Assembly (NCBI GenBank): GCA_025055635.1
Contig: JANWWQ010000004.1
Coordinates: 20,478 to 84,477, forward strand
Direction: 5' to 3'
Origin: Flavobacteriales bacterium
Lineage (GTDB): Bacteria > Bacteroidota > Bacteroidia > CAIKAF01
DNA: 64,000 nt
The position numbers were made by a program, and so were the translations under genes. This document shows positions 18,194 through 26,558 of the stretch, one piece after another. The notes under the pieces were generated by a model. That model was not told the DNA's origin. It did no database searches and saw only the letters and a program-made list of their open reading frames with translations. Positions within the stretch are counted from its first letter, which is position 1. The number at the start of each line of letters is the position of its first letter.

Positions 18194-18832
18194 ATGGCCA
18201 TGAAACATTTCATTAATTTTCTTATTTTTATTCCAGCCGCTCTGTGGGGTCAGAGCTTTGAAGGCGTTCTGCACCTGGAGGCCCTGAATTATTCTGCGGG
18301 CGAAGCAGCCCAAATCACCTGGTACATAGGAGCGGCAGGTCAACGCCTGGATTATCAAATAAAAACCCAAGAAGGTCAAGGGCAATATAGTATATTCTTT
18401 CCCAAGGGAGACTTGAACGCTTACATGACCGCCGAAGGCAACGGGGAAAAACGGCTTTATACCATTCCTCCCAGCCTGGCCGATCCTTCCAATCCCATGA
18501 ACCAGCTGTTTTTTGCCCGGGAAACGGGTAATCGGGCGCCCAAAGGCCGTTTTGATGCCCGCGAGGTGCATATCCAGGGTACCCAGGGGCACGTGGAATG
18601 CTGGGTGGCCGACGTTCCAGGGCTCACTGTAAACGATTTTCCCCAGATGCTGCAAGGCCGTGGGGCCATTCGGGCCCTTCTGGCTCAAAATATCAGTGGG
18701 ATACCCATAGAGCTCACGGCTTATAACCCCGAAGGTAAGGCCCTCTTCCATCAAAAAATTATTTCCGTAGAACCTGGTAAGGTTAATGAAAGCCTTCTTA
18801 AAATCCCCGAAGGCTATACCCGAATTGAATAG
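18194..18832 (+). CDS. Small exported protein, DUF4412-like
   Basis: 212 aa. A signal peptide, MKHFINFLIFIPAALWGQ (starting at M3, 18200, or M1), is followed by SFEGVLHLEALNY, GQRLDYQIKT and LYTIPPSL, a pattern seen in DUF4412-type periplasmic proteins; the match is by eye and weak. Starts 2 nt after the glycine-rich protein gene, so the two are probably cotranscribed and may act together. A 231-aa antisense ORF covers the same DNA but has no signal or family feature and is taken as a shadow. Confidence 0.55.
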   Translation: MAMKHFINFLIFIPAALWGQSFEGVLHLEALNYSAGEAAQITWYIGAAGQRLDYQIKTQEGQGQYSIFFPKGDLNAYMTAEGNGEKRLYTIPPSLADPSNPMNQLFFARETGNRAPKGRFDAREVHIQGTQGHVECWVADVPGLTVNDFPQMLQGRGAIRALLAQNISGIPIELTAYNPEGKALFHQKIISVEPGKVNESLLKIPEGYTRIE

Positions 18833-19334
18833 CAGAAAACAGAACACCCTGAATGAATCTGCAAAAGCAATCTAGGGCTGGCTTTTAAAAGTTAGTTGGT
18901 ATTAGTTGGAAATTGTTTTGTTTTGGTTCAACTTTGAAAGGGTTAACCTAAAAACATTATAGAGGTTGGTCCATTGATTTAAACAGGTCATTAAAATCAT
19001 TCAATTCTCAATTAATTAAATGTTTTATTTTTGGTAATTGTTTTGTTTTTTGTTATTTTTTCGCTTCAGGCCGCATAAATTAGAAGTCAAAAATTTAATT
19101 TCGGCGAGTGACAGGCCTGCGAATAGGGTTGCTAGTGTGTGTTATTGAAATAAAATAAATTTTACAGCTACACGTAAAAGCTATAATTATAATTATTTAA
19201 AATTTAGAAATCTTAGTTTAATCAGTTTTCAAAAACCGTAAAACTAAAATCTGATTAAAGCATGTTTCAAAGGACTTTTAATTAAGCATTCTTTGTGTAC
19301 TGAAATGATAAATACCGCACAAAGGAATTTTTCA
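18833..19334. other. AT-rich intergenic region, no gene seen
   Basis: About 500 nt between convergent genes, very AT-rich, with homopolymer runs and no open frame with coding character. I found no tRNA, no clear rho-independent hairpin and no TAnnTTTG box positioned for either neighbour. Confidence 0.5.
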
Positions 19335-20033
19335 CTAATCTTCAATCAAATTCTCCTCCCTGAATGATAAATAGCCATTAGCGGTTATGATTAAGTGATC
19401 TAAGAAACGAATTTCCAAACTTTTTGCACCGGCCACAAGTTTTTTGGTGAGCAGGATATCCTGTTCGCTGGCCTGGAGTTGTCCGGAAGGATGATTGTGG
19501 GCCACCAGAATGCCCGTGGCTTTATGCATCAAGGCAAGTCGAAACACCACCTTGGGATCTACCACCACCTGGGTGAGGCCGCCCATGGCCACATATTCCA
19601 CATGTTTGATTTGATTCTGATTGTTGGTCAGGGCCACAAGAAAATGTTCCCGATCATGGTCTTCCAGATAACTACGCAAAGCCTCATAGGCCAGTTGGCT
19701 GGAGGATATACGGAGCTTAGAGGGCAGGCTATCCCTCTGACGGCGGCGACCTAATTCCAAGGCGGCCAAGAGTGTAACGGCCTTTTTCGGCCCCACCCCT
19801 TTTATTTGGCTCAGGTCATCTACTGTAAGGCGACTGAGTTCTGCAATGGAATTGTGGTATTTCTTTAGAAGATCCCGGGCCACATCCAGGGCTGATTTTT
19901 CAGCGGTGCCGGTGTTGAGAAGGATGGCCAAAAGCTCGGCATCACTGAGGGCCTGTGGTCCCTTCATGATAAATTTTTCCCGGGGTCTTTCGTCTTTAGC
20001 CCACAGCTTAATGGGTGTCCTGGATTCCCCCAT
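19335..20033 (-). CDS. radC: RadC-family JAB-domain protein (UPF0758)
   Basis: 232 aa. N-terminal helix-hairpin-helix region (LSQIKGVGPKKAVTLLAALELGRR, residues ~70-95) and a C-terminal JAB/MPN metalloprotease-like domain with the zinc-binding motif VAHNHPSGQLQASEQD. Despite the name, a DNA-repair role is doubtful; the biochemical activity is unknown. Full length. The ATG at 20033 lies 4 nt after a TATTTTTG -7 box that is also part of the rpsT terminator, so the mRNA is likely leaderless. Confidence 0.92.
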   Translation of the reverse strand: MGESRTPIKLWAKDERPREKFIMKGPQALSDAELLAILLNTGTAEKSALDVARDLLKKYHNSIAELSRLTVDDLSQIKGVGPKKAVTLLAALELGRRRQRDSLPSKLRISSSQLAYEALRSYLEDHDREHFLVALTNNQNQIKHVEYVAMGGLTQVVVDPKVVFRLALMHKATGILVAHNHPSGQLQASEQDILLTKKLVAGAKSLEIRFLDHLIITANGYLSFREENLIED

Positions 20034-20037
20034 CCTC

Positions 20038-20066
20038 CAAAAATAAAAACTACCCTTAAGGGGTAG
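20038..20066 (-). terminator. rpsT terminator whose U-tract contains the radC -7 box
   Basis: Minus-strand hairpin CTACCCC-TTAA-GGGTAG followed by TTTTTATTTTT. It ends the tRNA-Glu-rpsT transcript. The T-tract includes TATTTTTG (20045-20038), a consensus -7 element 4 nt before the radC ATG. Confidence 0.75.
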
Positions 20067-20094
20067 ATGAGAAAAATTCCACTAACGCAGCCTT

Positions 20095-20349
20095 TTATGG
20101 TAAAGCCTGCACTTTGCGGGCTAATTTGGATTTCAGGTTGGCCGCCTTGTTTCTGTGGATTATATGCTTTTTAGCTAATTTATCTAAAAGGGATGTCACC
20201 TTGGGCAAGAGTTTAGCAGCTTCTTCCTTAGAGTGGGCGGCTCGGATTTTTTTTATTAAAGTACGCGCCGTGGTCTTCTGGTAGCGGTTGCGCAAGCGCT
20301 TGGCAGCGCTGCTCCGCATAGCCTTGGCAGTGTGTTTGTGGTTAGGCAT
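20095..20349 (-). CDS. rpsT: 30S ribosomal protein S20
   Basis: 84 aa, highly basic. MPNHKHTAKAMRSSAAKRLRNRYQKT and the late HIIHRNKAANLKSKLARKVQ are diagnostic of S20, which binds 16S rRNA in the body of the small subunit. The ATG is only 5 nt downstream of the 3' end of tRNA-Glu on the same strand, leaving no room for a Shine-Dalgarno site once the tRNA is cut out. A terminator follows ~30 nt after the stop codon. Confidence 0.97.
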   Translation of the reverse strand: MPNHKHTAKAMRSSAAKRLRNRYQKTTARTLIKKIRAAHSKEEAAKLLPKVTSLLDKLAKKHIIHRNKAANLKSKLARKVQALP

Positions 20350-20354
20350 CTTTG

Positions 20355-20426
20355 TAGCCCATAGGGGAATCGAACCCCTGTTTCAAGAATGAAAATCTTG
20401 CGTCCTAACCCCTAGACGAATGGGCC
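20355..20426 (-). tRNA. tRNA-Glu (anticodon TTC)
   Basis: 72-nt cloverleaf: acceptor GGCCCAT/ATGGGCT (one G-T), D-arm GTCT/GGAC, anticodon arm CAAGA-TTTTCAT-TCTTG with TTC, T-arm AGGGG-TTCGATT-CCCCT, discriminator A. CCA is not encoded. It shares a transcript with rpsT. Confidence 0.97.
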
Positions 20427-20440
20427 ACTTTTACGGACTG

Positions 20441-20471
20441 CAAAGGTAATAAACTTTTCAATATTTCCAAA
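20441..20471 (-). promoter_or_regulatory. Promoter of tRNA-Glu-rpsT
   Basis: Minus strand: TTTG (20471-20468), 19-nt spacer, TACCTTTG (20448-20441), 14 nt before the tRNA 5' end. An excellent consensus match. Confidence 0.85.
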
Positions 20472-20477
20472 AAATCT

Positions 20478-20507
20478 TTTGGCCTTTTAGTAGGCCTTCT
20501 ACTTTTG
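20478..20507 (+). promoter_or_regulatory. Promoter of the nucleoid-associated protein gene
   Basis: TTTG (20478-20481), 18-nt spacer, TACTTTTG (20500-20507), then only 5 nt to the ATG. It diverges from the tRNA-Glu promoter; both -33 boxes lie in the inverted repeat CCAAAA-AATC-TTTTGG (20467-20482). Confidence 0.8.
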
Positions 20508-20512
20508 CGACC

Positions 20513-21556
20513 ATGTTAATAGATCTCACCAAAGCTGAAATAGCATCGCTCATCATCCACCGGGTGGGTAGCAGCTACCTGGGGGAAGAATTGGTGTTGT
20601 CCGAAAAAGAAACGCCAGTGCACGATGAGGAGCTGGCGGGCGCGTTGTACCATTTTTTTCTGAAACCCTTGGACACACGGGCCCTGTATCAATTCCAGAA
20701 GGATAAGGGGCGCACTGTTTTGGAAGCTGCTCGCAGCGTATTTGCTTCTTCTAAGCAATTCTATAAGGTTTCCCACACCCTGGCCAAATATCTTTATCAC
20801 GTATCCAGTCATCCGAAAATTAAATCGGGCGATCTATACGTAGTGCATTACCAGGGGGTGCGCGTGGGCGATGAAGAAGTGGAAGGACTGGGTATTTTCA
20901 AAACAGAACACCGAGATCGATTTGTTACGCTACAGGAAAAGCCCCAAACCATTAGTCTTTCGCTGGCTGAGGGAATCTTGTTACATAAATTGGACAAGGG
21001 CTGTCTTGTATTGAATGTGCCTTCAGACAATGATACATTATTCAGTCTATGCGTGGACAAAAGCAACCCACTGAACGACGCGGCCTTCTGGCGGGAAGAG
21101 TTTTTGGGTTTGGAGCGCGTGCCCGATGAGCGCTATATCAGCGAGTCTTTCCAGGAGATGGTGAAGATATTTACCGAAAATGCAAGGTTAGGCGATGTGC
21201 CGCTGGAGCCGGCCCGGAAGGCAGCTATCCTCAGCCGCAGCGCCGATTTCTTCAAGGAGGCTCCCGTACTGGATAACGCCCTTTTTGAACAGAACGTTCT
21301 GCAAGAACCGGCTATCATTGAGGAATTCCGGGATTTCCGCCGATCATATGAAGAAGCTTTCCGTCTACCGCCGGCCGACGGTGTGGAAATTCCCCTAGAA
21401 AGCCGCAAATCTGCTCAGAGGAAGTTTAAGAGTGTCATTAAGCTGGACAAAAATTTCCATATTTATATCCATGGCCCAGAACATTTGATAGAGAGGGGCT
21501 TTGATGAAAGCCGGGGCCTGCATTATTATAAGTTATATTTTGAAACAGAGCAATAA
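20513..21556 (+). CDS. Nucleoid-associated protein, NA37/YejK (NdpA) family
   Basis: 347 aa, the usual length for this family. Features: MLIDLTKAEIASLIIHRVG at the N-terminus, YQFQKDKGRTVLEAARSVF, a middle region with YVVHYQGVRVGDEEVEGLGIFKTE and VLNVPSDNDTLFS, and the C-terminal LDKNFHIYIHGPEHLIERGFDE. E. coli YejK binds the nucleoid; the molecular role in Bacteroidota is not known. Single gene with its own promoter, probably leaderless. Confidence 0.88.
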   Translation: MLIDLTKAEIASLIIHRVGSSYLGEELVLSEKETPVHDEELAGALYHFFLKPLDTRALYQFQKDKGRTVLEAARSVFASSKQFYKVSHTLAKYLYHVSSHPKIKSGDLYVVHYQGVRVGDEEVEGLGIFKTEHRDRFVTLQEKPQTISLSLAEGILLHKLDKGCLVLNVPSDNDTLFSLCVDKSNPLNDAAFWREEFLGLERVPDERYISESFQEMVKIFTENARLGDVPLEPARKAAILSRSADFFKEAPVLDNALFEQNVLQEPAIIEEFRDFRRSYEEAFRLPPADGVEIPLESRKSAQRKFKSVIKLDKNFHIYIHGPEHLIERGFDESRGLHYYKLYFETEQ

Positions 21557-21674
21557 ATCTTTGAAATTTTATTTCTTTTCTGTTGAGGCCCAAAAAGTCA
21601 TTGCAACAGCTCTCTTCTTCGGGAGTTAGGGATATTCTAGTATTTATTAAATTCGCAATACTTCTATTATAGAA

Positions 21675-22673
21675 ATGCAAGAAGGAGAATTTCCGGTAAT
21701 ATTTTCCTTTTATCGCTACTTGAAAATAAATGATCCTTTCCATTTTGCTAACTTAATGAGGGAAGGATTGGACAGATTGGGTGTAAAGGGACGGATATAT
21801 GTGGCCTACGAAGGGGTCAACGGGCAAGCATGTTGTGAAGGTACGCGTTTTGAGGATGTAAGAGCCTTCCTGTATTCCATGCCAGGCCTGGAAGGTATGC
21901 GCCTGAACCGGGCCATAGAGGAAAGCGGAGTAGCATTCCGAAAGCTTCACGTGAGGGTCAGACCAAAAATTGTGGCCGATGGCCTGGATGATCGTTCGTT
22001 TGATCCCACGCGTTGCGGCACGTACCTGGATGCGGAGGCCTTCAACCGACTCACAGATTCTACCGACACCCTTGTCGTGGACATGCGTAACCATTATGAA
22101 TATGCTGTTGGTCATTTTGAAAACGCTATAGGATTGGAGGCTGAAACATTCCGTGAAGCATTGCCCGAAGCCCTAGAAAAGCTGAAGGGAGCCCGCCACA
22201 AGCCCATCGTACTCTACTGCACCGGCGGTATCCGCTGCGAAAAAGCCTCGGCTTGGCTAAAGCATCATGGATTTGAAAAGGTGTATCAACTGGAGGGTGG
22301 TATCATCGAGTATGTACGCCAAGTCAAGGAAAAGGGCCTGAAAAACAAATTCCGAGGCGTGAACTTTGTATTTGATGACCGTCTGATTGAAAGAGTCTCT
22401 TCGGAGGTAATCAGCCGCTGTCAACAATGCGGCACTCCTACAGCCCGCCTGGTGAACTGTAAAAACGACGGCTGCCATTTGCTATTCATTCAGTGCGAAA
22501 CCTGCGGCCAAAAGTTTGGCAACTGTTGCAGTACAGTATGCCGTACCGTCATCAGCCTTCCTCCCGCCGTACAGAAACTTCTCCGCTCCAGACTTAGCAA
22601 AGGCCGAATGGTGCACGGCCACTTCCGGCATCCACGGTTCAAGCTCATCAAAGGGTATTGCCATGCGTCTTGA
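21675..22673 (+). CDS. trhO: tRNA U34 hydroxylase, rhodanese-domain (TrhO/YceA)
   Basis: 332 aa. TrhO hydroxylates uridine 34 in tRNA wobble positions using O2. N-terminal domain FYRYLKINDP..., GRIYVAYEGVNGQACC; the central rhodanese domain (~130-225) has TLVVDMRNHYEYAVGHF and the catalytic loop YCTGGIRCEKASAWL; the C-terminal cysteine-rich tail (RCQQCGTPTARLVNC..., QCETCGQKFGNCC) is the usual extension. The end overlaps the next gene start by 11 nt. Confidence 0.93.
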   Translation: MQEGEFPVIFSFYRYLKINDPFHFANLMREGLDRLGVKGRIYVAYEGVNGQACCEGTRFEDVRAFLYSMPGLEGMRLNRAIEESGVAFRKLHVRVRPKIVADGLDDRSFDPTRCGTYLDAEAFNRLTDSTDTLVVDMRNHYEYAVGHFENAIGLEAETFREALPEALEKLKGARHKPIVLYCTGGIRCEKASAWLKHHGFEKVYQLEGGIIEYVRQVKEKGLKNKFRGVNFVFDDRLIERVSSEVISRCQQCGTPTARLVNCKNDGCHLLFIQCETCGQKFGNCCSTVCRTVISLPPAVQKLLRSRLSKGRMVHGHFRHPRFKLIKGYCHAS

Positions 22674-24492
22674 TAAGCTGCTGCTTCCTGGATTCCTTAT
22701 GCTTTCAGCCTTTGCAAGGGCCCAATGTCCCCCCACCTTCACCTACACATTGAACGGCCTCCAGGTGGTGTTCAATAATCAGCCCAACTATTCTTTTCCA
22801 CAGGCCAGCCTATTATGGAATTTCGGGGACGGAACCACCCTAACCAACCAAAACGATCCTTCCCATACCTATGCCTCCACGGGCTCCTACACTGTATGCC
22901 TCACAGTGATAGACCCCGCCTGTGCGGGGGGCCAACCCCAGGTGGTCTGTCAGACCGTTCAGGTGACCGGTGCCTCCTGCCTGTATGATTTTACCTTTAC
23001 CATTAGCGGCAACGCAGTTTCTTTTAACAACACTCCTCAAGTTCTGTACCCCGCAAGCCTTTCCTGGAATTTCGGAGAGGGGAGCTGGTCCTGGGACAAC
23101 GATCCCGTACACTTTTACAACACTCCGGGCATTTACACAGCGTGCATGACGGTGAACGACCCTGCCTGCGGGTCTCAGCCCATCGTGGTGTGCCACCAGG
23201 TGGACATGAGTCAGGCCGATACTTGCGTGTTTACCATCAGCTATGTGGCCAATGGTTTGGAAGTTCAGTTTTTCAATACTCCCCAACTACCCGATACGGC
23301 TATCACTTGGTATATGGGCGACGGCGTAGAGCTCACAGGCAACAATCCTCAATACACCTACTGGTTTCCGGGAACTTATTTCGTCTGCGCTACCGCTCAG
23401 ATGCCCCACTGCCTCACGAACATGACACAAACGGCCTGTGATTCAGTGGAAGCCACGGTGCCTGATTCTTGTACCTTTTCCTACACGTACACCGTTTCAG
23501 GCCTCACGGTCAGTTTTCAGGCCGATCCCCCCCTGGAGCCGCCGGTGGATTTTTTCTGGGACTTTGGGGATCTGAGCGGATTTGTGTGGGGCAACAACAG
23601 TCCTGTGCACACTTTTGCCGGTCCGGGTACTTACTATGTGTGCCTGTATGCGGATAATTTGCCCTGCTCCGTGTTGCCCAGCTGGGCCCATTGCGAATAC
23701 ATAACGGTGACACAGCCGATTCCATGCACCGCTTCCTTCGGATACACCATCACAGGGCTCACCGTCCATTTTTACAATCAACCGGCCATCGGTTCCGGAG
23801 CCCCTTTCTCCTTGCAGTGGAACTTTGGGGATGGTGGCTCGGCCAGCGGCGATTACCCCATCCACACTTATTCCCAACCGGGCAGTTACGTGGTGTGCCT
23901 CACATACATTCATCCCCAGTGTCCTCAGCCTTATACCGTATGCGATACCGTGATTGTCACGGGTGCTACCAATTGTAATCCCTTGATTTCCCATGCCGTG
24001 AACGGCCTTACTGTGCAATTTTTTAATAATCCAGATTACATTCCTTCACCGGGTTTGTGGTTTCAGTGGATTTTTGGAGATGGTTTTTCTATAACCGGGG
24101 TTAATGATCCCGTTCACACATACCTCGGCTACGGCAATTACGTCCCCTGTTTCCTCGTCTTTGATCACCACTGCTCTGACACCGTTCAGGTGTGCGACAC
24201 CTTGGAACTCAAGCCAGCTTCCGCTTTGGATAAGAAGGAAGGAAATGAAATCTGGTTGTATCCTAACCCCGGGGACGGACAGGTGTGGATAAACCTTTCA
24301 TTCCAGGGTTCTCCTGTAATTGCGTGGGTCTCAGATTTGCAGGGCAGGGTGGTGGCGAAAAGTACTTTTCAGCCCATGAATGGAATTCCGGTTCCATGGG
24401 ATTTGCACTTTCTGGCACCGGGCGTGTATTCAGTAACTCTGGAAACCCCCGACGGAAGAAGTCGTCGCTTGAGATTTTTACTAAGCAGGTAA
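22663..24492 (+). CDS. T9SS cargo with six tandem PKD-like domains
   Basis: 609 aa from ATG 22663 (the ORF-track start would add 49 residues encoded inside trhO). The signal peptide LLLPGFLMLSAFARAQ leads to six ~85-aa repeats, each opening with Cys, carrying NGL-VxF, an FGDG-like turn (LLWNFGDGTT, IFGDGFS), a HTY strand, a YxVCL strand and a second or third Cys. The end, residues ~535-609, is a T9SS type-A sorting domain (IWLYPNPGDGQVWINLSF ... LAPGVYSVTL). Predicted surface-attached or secreted. Function of the repeats unknown; adhesion or scaffold is likely. Confidence 0.85.
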   Translation: MRLDKLLLPGFLMLSAFARAQCPPTFTYTLNGLQVVFNNQPNYSFPQASLLWNFGDGTTLTNQNDPSHTYASTGSYTVCLTVIDPACAGGQPQVVCQTVQVTGASCLYDFTFTISGNAVSFNNTPQVLYPASLSWNFGEGSWSWDNDPVHFYNTPGIYTACMTVNDPACGSQPIVVCHQVDMSQADTCVFTISYVANGLEVQFFNTPQLPDTAITWYMGDGVELTGNNPQYTYWFPGTYFVCATAQMPHCLTNMTQTACDSVEATVPDSCTFSYTYTVSGLTVSFQADPPLEPPVDFFWDFGDLSGFVWGNNSPVHTFAGPGTYYVCLYADNLPCSVLPSWAHCEYITVTQPIPCTASFGYTITGLTVHFYNQPAIGSGAPFSLQWNFGDGGSASGDYPIHTYSQPGSYVVCLTYIHPQCPQPYTVCDTVIVTGATNCNPLISHAVNGLTVQFFNNPDYIPSPGLWFQWIFGDGFSITGVNDPVHTYLGYGNYVPCFLVFDHHCSDTVQVCDTLELKPASALDKKEGNEIWLYPNPGDGQVWINLSFQGSPVIAWVSDLQGRVVAKSTFQPMNGIPVPWDLHFLAPGVYSVTLETPDGRSRRLRFLLSR

Positions 24493-24502
24493 AGGCAGAG
24501 GA

Positions 24503-26083
24503 CTAAAATTCTGATGTTTTATGGAATCGGATTTCCGGGTAATCCTGTTCGGCCTGTTGCAGCATCCATGCGGAAGGGGCTAGAAATACAGGGCGTCCTT
24601 CTTTGTCGGTGGCAATTTGTCCGGCTTTGGCCCTGGAAAAGCGCTCAAATGATTTAGAATCTGAACAACTAATCCACACGGCCTTGTAAATGGGCAGGGG
24701 AACAAACCGGCACCGCGCTCCGTATTCATGTTCTAGGCGGTATTGGAGTACCTCAAACTGAAGCTCCCCCACGGTACCCACAATCTTGCGCTGTCCCGGC
24801 TGAAGATAAAACAACTGGGCCACCCCTTCGTCCGTGAGTTGACGGATACCTTTATCCAGTTGCTTTGTTCTCAGGGGATCCAAGTTGGTGAGTTCCTTGA
24901 AAATTTCTGGAGAAAAACTGGGTATACCCTTAAAGCGGAGTTCTTCGCCCTCTGTTAGGGTGTCGCCTATTTTAAAATTACCTGTGTCGTAGAGGCCCAC
25001 CACTTCACCAGGCCAGGCCTCATCGATAACACTTTTTTGCTGGGCCATGAAACTGGTGGGGTTGCTAAAGCGCAGTTCCTGTCCCAAGCGCACGTGGTAG
25101 TAAAACTTCCCCCGTTCAAATTTTCCGGAACATACCCGGAAAAAAGCAATCCTATCACGGTGACGAGGGTCCAGGTTGGCATGAATTTTAAAGACGAATC
25201 CTGTAAGGCGGGGTTCGGTCGGTAATACCAAGCGCTGTTCGGTCCATCGGGGCTGGGGAGGAGGTGCAATTTCTACAAAAACGTCCAGAAGTTCCTGTAC
25301 TCCAAAGTTGTTCAGTGCCGAACCGAAAAAAAGGGGGGCCAGCTCCCCTTTCAAATAAGGCTCCGGACTGAATGCACCGTACACCCCCTCAATGAGTTCC
25401 ACATCTTCTCGGAGTCTATGGGCGGCATCCTCTCCCAGCTTCTCGTCCAACAGCGGGTGCTTGAGGTCGCGCAGAGTGAAGATATCGTCCGCAATTCGTG
25501 TCTTATTCGGCGCATACAGGTTCAATTCCCGTTTTTTCAGATTGTAGACACCCTTGAAACGGCGTCCCATACCAATAGGCCAGGTAAGGGGCTGCACACG
25601 GATGTTCAGCTTTTTCTCCAACTCCTCCATCAGGTAAAAGGGGTCCTTGCCTTCTCTATCCATCTTGTTGATAAAAATCATCACCGGTGTGTCGCGCATG
25701 CGGCACACTTCCATGAGCCGTTCGGTCTGTTCTTCCACGCCGTTGGCAGCGTCCACCACCAGCACCACACTGTCCACAGCCGTAAGTGTACGGTAGGTAT
25801 CTTCAGCAAAATCTTTGTGGCCCGGAGTGTCCAGAAGAGTCATGTGCACACCCTTGTAATCAAAGGCCATTACAGAGGTGGCTACCGAAATACCCCGCTG
25901 CCGCTCTATTTCCATGAAGTCAGAAGTGGCGTATTTGCGGATCTTATTGCTTTTCACTGCTCCCGCTGTTTGAATAGCTCCGCCGAATAGCAGCAGTTTT
26001 TCGGTAAGGGTGGTTTTTCCTGCGTCCGGGTGGCTGATGATGGCAAACGTTCGTCGTCGGGCAATCTCGGCTTCCAGAGACAT
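24503..26083 (-). CDS. prfC: Peptide chain release factor 3
   Basis: 526-aa translational GTPase that recycles RF1/RF2 after termination. G1 [19 protein letters not shown]2/switch [19 protein letters not shown]3 [17 protein letters not shown]4 [11 protein letters not shown]. Domains II and III follow, with [21 protein letters not shown], and the RF3-type end. Convergent with the PKD cargo gene (10 nt apart). The ATG is 5 nt after a TACTTTTG -7 box. Confidence 0.97.
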   Translation of the reverse strand: MSLEAEIARRRTFAIISHPDAGKTTLTEKLLLFGGAIQTAGAVKSNKIRKYATSDFMEIERQRGISVATSVMAFDYKGVHMTLLDTPGHKDFAEDTYRTLTAVDSVVLVVDAANGVEEQTERLMEVCRMRDTPVMIFINKMDREGKDPFYLMEELEKKLNIRVQPLTWPIGMGRRFKGVYNLKKRELNLYAPNKTRIADDIFTLRDLKHPLLDEKLGEDAAHRLREDVELIEGVYGAFSPEPYLKGELAPLFFGSALNNFGVQELLDVFVEIAPPPQPRWTEQRLVLPTEPRLTGFVFKIHANLDPRHRDRIAFFRVCSGKFERGKFYYHVRLGQELRFSNPTSFMAQQKSVIDEAWPGEVVGLYDTGNFKIGDTLTEGEELRFKGIPSFSPEIFKELTNLDPLRTKQLDKGIRQLTDEGVAQLFYLQPGQRKIVGTVGELQFEVLQYRLEHEYGARCRFVPLPIYKAVWISCSDSKSFERFSRAKAGQIATDKEGRPVFLAPSAWMLQQAEQDYPEIRFHKTSEF

Positions 26084-26088
26084 GGGCG

Positions 26089-26096
26089 CAAAAGTA
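26089..26096 (-). promoter_or_regulatory. -7 box of prfC, next to the start codon
   Basis: TACTTTTG on the minus strand with 5 nt to the prfC ATG (26083). No clear -33 match. Confidence 0.5.
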
Positions 26097-26535
26097 CGGC
26101 AAGTGCATACGCGGGCCTTCTCCTAAGGTTTTAGGGGGGCTGCAAACAATCTTCGCAGAATAGAGAAAACTTTGATCTATGATGTAGGATTAAATCTTTC
26201 TTCCTTTTTTCGCCTTTGCCACGACAACGTCTCTTTTCATTTTTTCCGTGTGCAGGAGTTCGCCAGCGTACAAAAAGCCGAAATGCTCCACATCAGAAAA
26301 CGCACCGTGGATAACCTACCCGTTTAACCTCCACCCAAAAACTTATATCCGCGCTACGGTGGTACTTGTTAAGTTTGGTTTGAAACAACCCATCGTGCCC
26401 CCCTGAATTAGCCGGAGCCTGATTAATACGAAAACTAACTCCTGTCCATCAGGAAATGCATGAAAAAGCCCTGGAGAATTTTCGTGTGTTTGTTGGCATA
26501 CCCTCTTCCGCCTTTTCTGTACACCGAACCTCCGA
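26097..26535. other. Intergenic region with a possible decayed HTH fragment
   Basis: About 440 nt between the divergent prfC and rlmN genes. One plus-strand frame (26253-26327) reads QEFASVQKAEMLHIRKRTVDN before a stop, resembling the end of a LuxR-type helix-turn-helix. No start codon or upstream domain supports a live gene. The ATG at 26460 opens the rlmN frame but is not the preferred start. Confidence 0.35.
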
Positions 26536-26543
26536 TACCTTTG
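26536..26543 (+). promoter_or_regulatory. -7 box of rlmN
   Basis: TACCTTTG, 15 nt before the ATG at 26559. No good -33 TTTG at 17-23 nt. It supports the shorter rlmN start over the ORF-track ATG at 26460. Confidence 0.5.
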
Positions 26544-26558
26544 CATGATTGCTTTCCG

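Noticed and set aside
18152-18847. 231-aa minus-strand ORF antisense to the DUF4412-like gene
   Set aside because: No signal peptide or family match; the plus-strand gene has a signal peptide and follows its neighbour by 2 nt.
22516-22662. N-terminal 49 residues of the ORF-track PKD protein
   Set aside because: They are the out-of-frame trhO C-terminus; a signal peptide begins at ATG 22663.
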